Shown here: positions 5,801-5,980 of the stretch, one piece after another
Layout: every line of letters starts with the position of its first letter
Position numbering within the stretch: position 1 is the first letter of the stretch
Assembly: GCA_036675565.1 (NCBI GenBank)
Contig: JAKFER010000018.1
Coordinates: forward strand, 1-5,980
Reading direction: 5' to 3'
Length of the DNA stretch: 5,980 nucleotides
DNA from: JACCYQ01 sp036675565
GTDB taxonomy: Bacteria > Bacteroidota > Bacteroidia > Chitinophagales > Chitinophagaceae
Notes under the pieces: generated by a model
What the model was told of the DNA's origin: nothing
The model's database searches: none
Seen by the model: only the letters and a program-made list of their open reading frames with translations
Position numbers and translations under genes: made by a program

Positions 5801-5980
5801 ATGCCAAACAACCATTTTAAAAAAGGGGAACTCTACAGTTTTGTTACCGGTAAGGCATCTACGGCTATTGCCCGGCGTTTGCAGAAGAAGTTCAACACTG
5901 CCGGTCTGAACATTACTATCGAACAATGGAGTGTACTGTATCATTTATGGAAAGAAGATGGCAGGAGCCAGCAACAATTG
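5801..5980 (+). CDS. MarR-family transcriptional regulator, N-terminal part (runs off the right edge)
   Basis: The first 60 residues of a winged-helix regulator. The N-terminal dimerisation helix (about 8-32, including FVTGKASTAIARRLQKKFNTAGL) leads into ITIEQWSVLYHLWKEDGRSQQQL, the characteristic entry into the MarR winged helix: a 'L-x-x-x-Q-W-x-V-L' helix, then the turn before the recognition helices. The DNA-binding recognition helix and wing lie beyond the window. ATG 5801 directly follows the inverted repeat 5781-5800, its likely own operator. The ligand sensed is unknown. The gene is divergent from the alpha/beta hydrolase and may regulate it. Confidence 0.88.
   Translation, partial: MPNNHFKKGELYSFVTGKASTAIARRLQKKFNTAGLNITIEQWSVLYHLWKEDGRSQQQL

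Noticed and set aside
5718..5807. N-terminal 30-residue extension of the alpha/beta hydrolase from ATG 5807
   Set aside because: It would overlap the start of the divergent MarR gene and translate the operator and promoter region. The family-like sequence begins at the Met encoded at 5717.

Overview
The window looks like chromosomal DNA from a Bacteroidota bacterium, most likely Chitinophagaceae or a close relative (inference). The base composition is moderately AT-rich. Start codons are generally preceded by A-rich sequence and not by Shine-Dalgarno sites. There are TAnnTTTG-type promoter elements, a lipoprotein and exported proteins, and a TlpA-like thioredoxin and a GT2 glycosyltransferase of types familiar from that group. 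I see no RNA genes, insertion sequences, CRISPR array or phage genes, and no gap longer than 300 bases without a gene.

Layout. (1) 1-666, minus strand: the N-terminal 222 residues of a GT2 glycosyltransferase running off the left edge. It starts at GTG and carries an in-frame palindromic repeat element. (2) 667-747: a short divergent intergenic region with a Bacteroidota-type promoter candidate. (3) 748-4896, plus strand: four co-directional genes that are probably one transcription unit. They encode a Cys-rich lipoprotein with a C-terminal HEVVH zincin domain, a small exported protein of unknown function with a possibly frameshifted C-terminus, an exported TlpA-like thioredoxin (CRPC), and a Wzy/O-antigen-ligase-like membrane protein with C-terminal TPRs that seems to lack its N-terminal half. 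(4) 4890-5717, minus strand: an alpha/beta hydrolase convergent with the ligase, overlapping it by 7 bp. It carries a degenerate heptanucleotide repeat inside its reading frame. (5) 5718-5800: a divergent control region with a 16-bp AT palindrome, a consensus -7 element and a MarR-like inverted repeat. (6) 5801-5980, plus strand: the start of a MarR-family regulator running off the right edge.

How the genes may work together (inference). The central cluster is entirely envelope-directed. A secreted thioredoxin next to a lipoprotein with eight clustered cysteines suggests disulfide handling of that lipoprotein. The ligase-like protein would use lipid-linked glycans as substrate if it is still functional. 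The MarR regulator probably represses its own promoter through the palindrome abutting its start codon, and may also control the divergent hydrolase. The flanking GT2 and hydrolase genes look like ordinary housekeeping or accessory genes, apart from the repeats inserted in them. The most interesting items are the two intragenic repeat elements, the decayed ligase, and the metalloprotease/thioredoxin/ligase grouping, whose joint function I cannot name.
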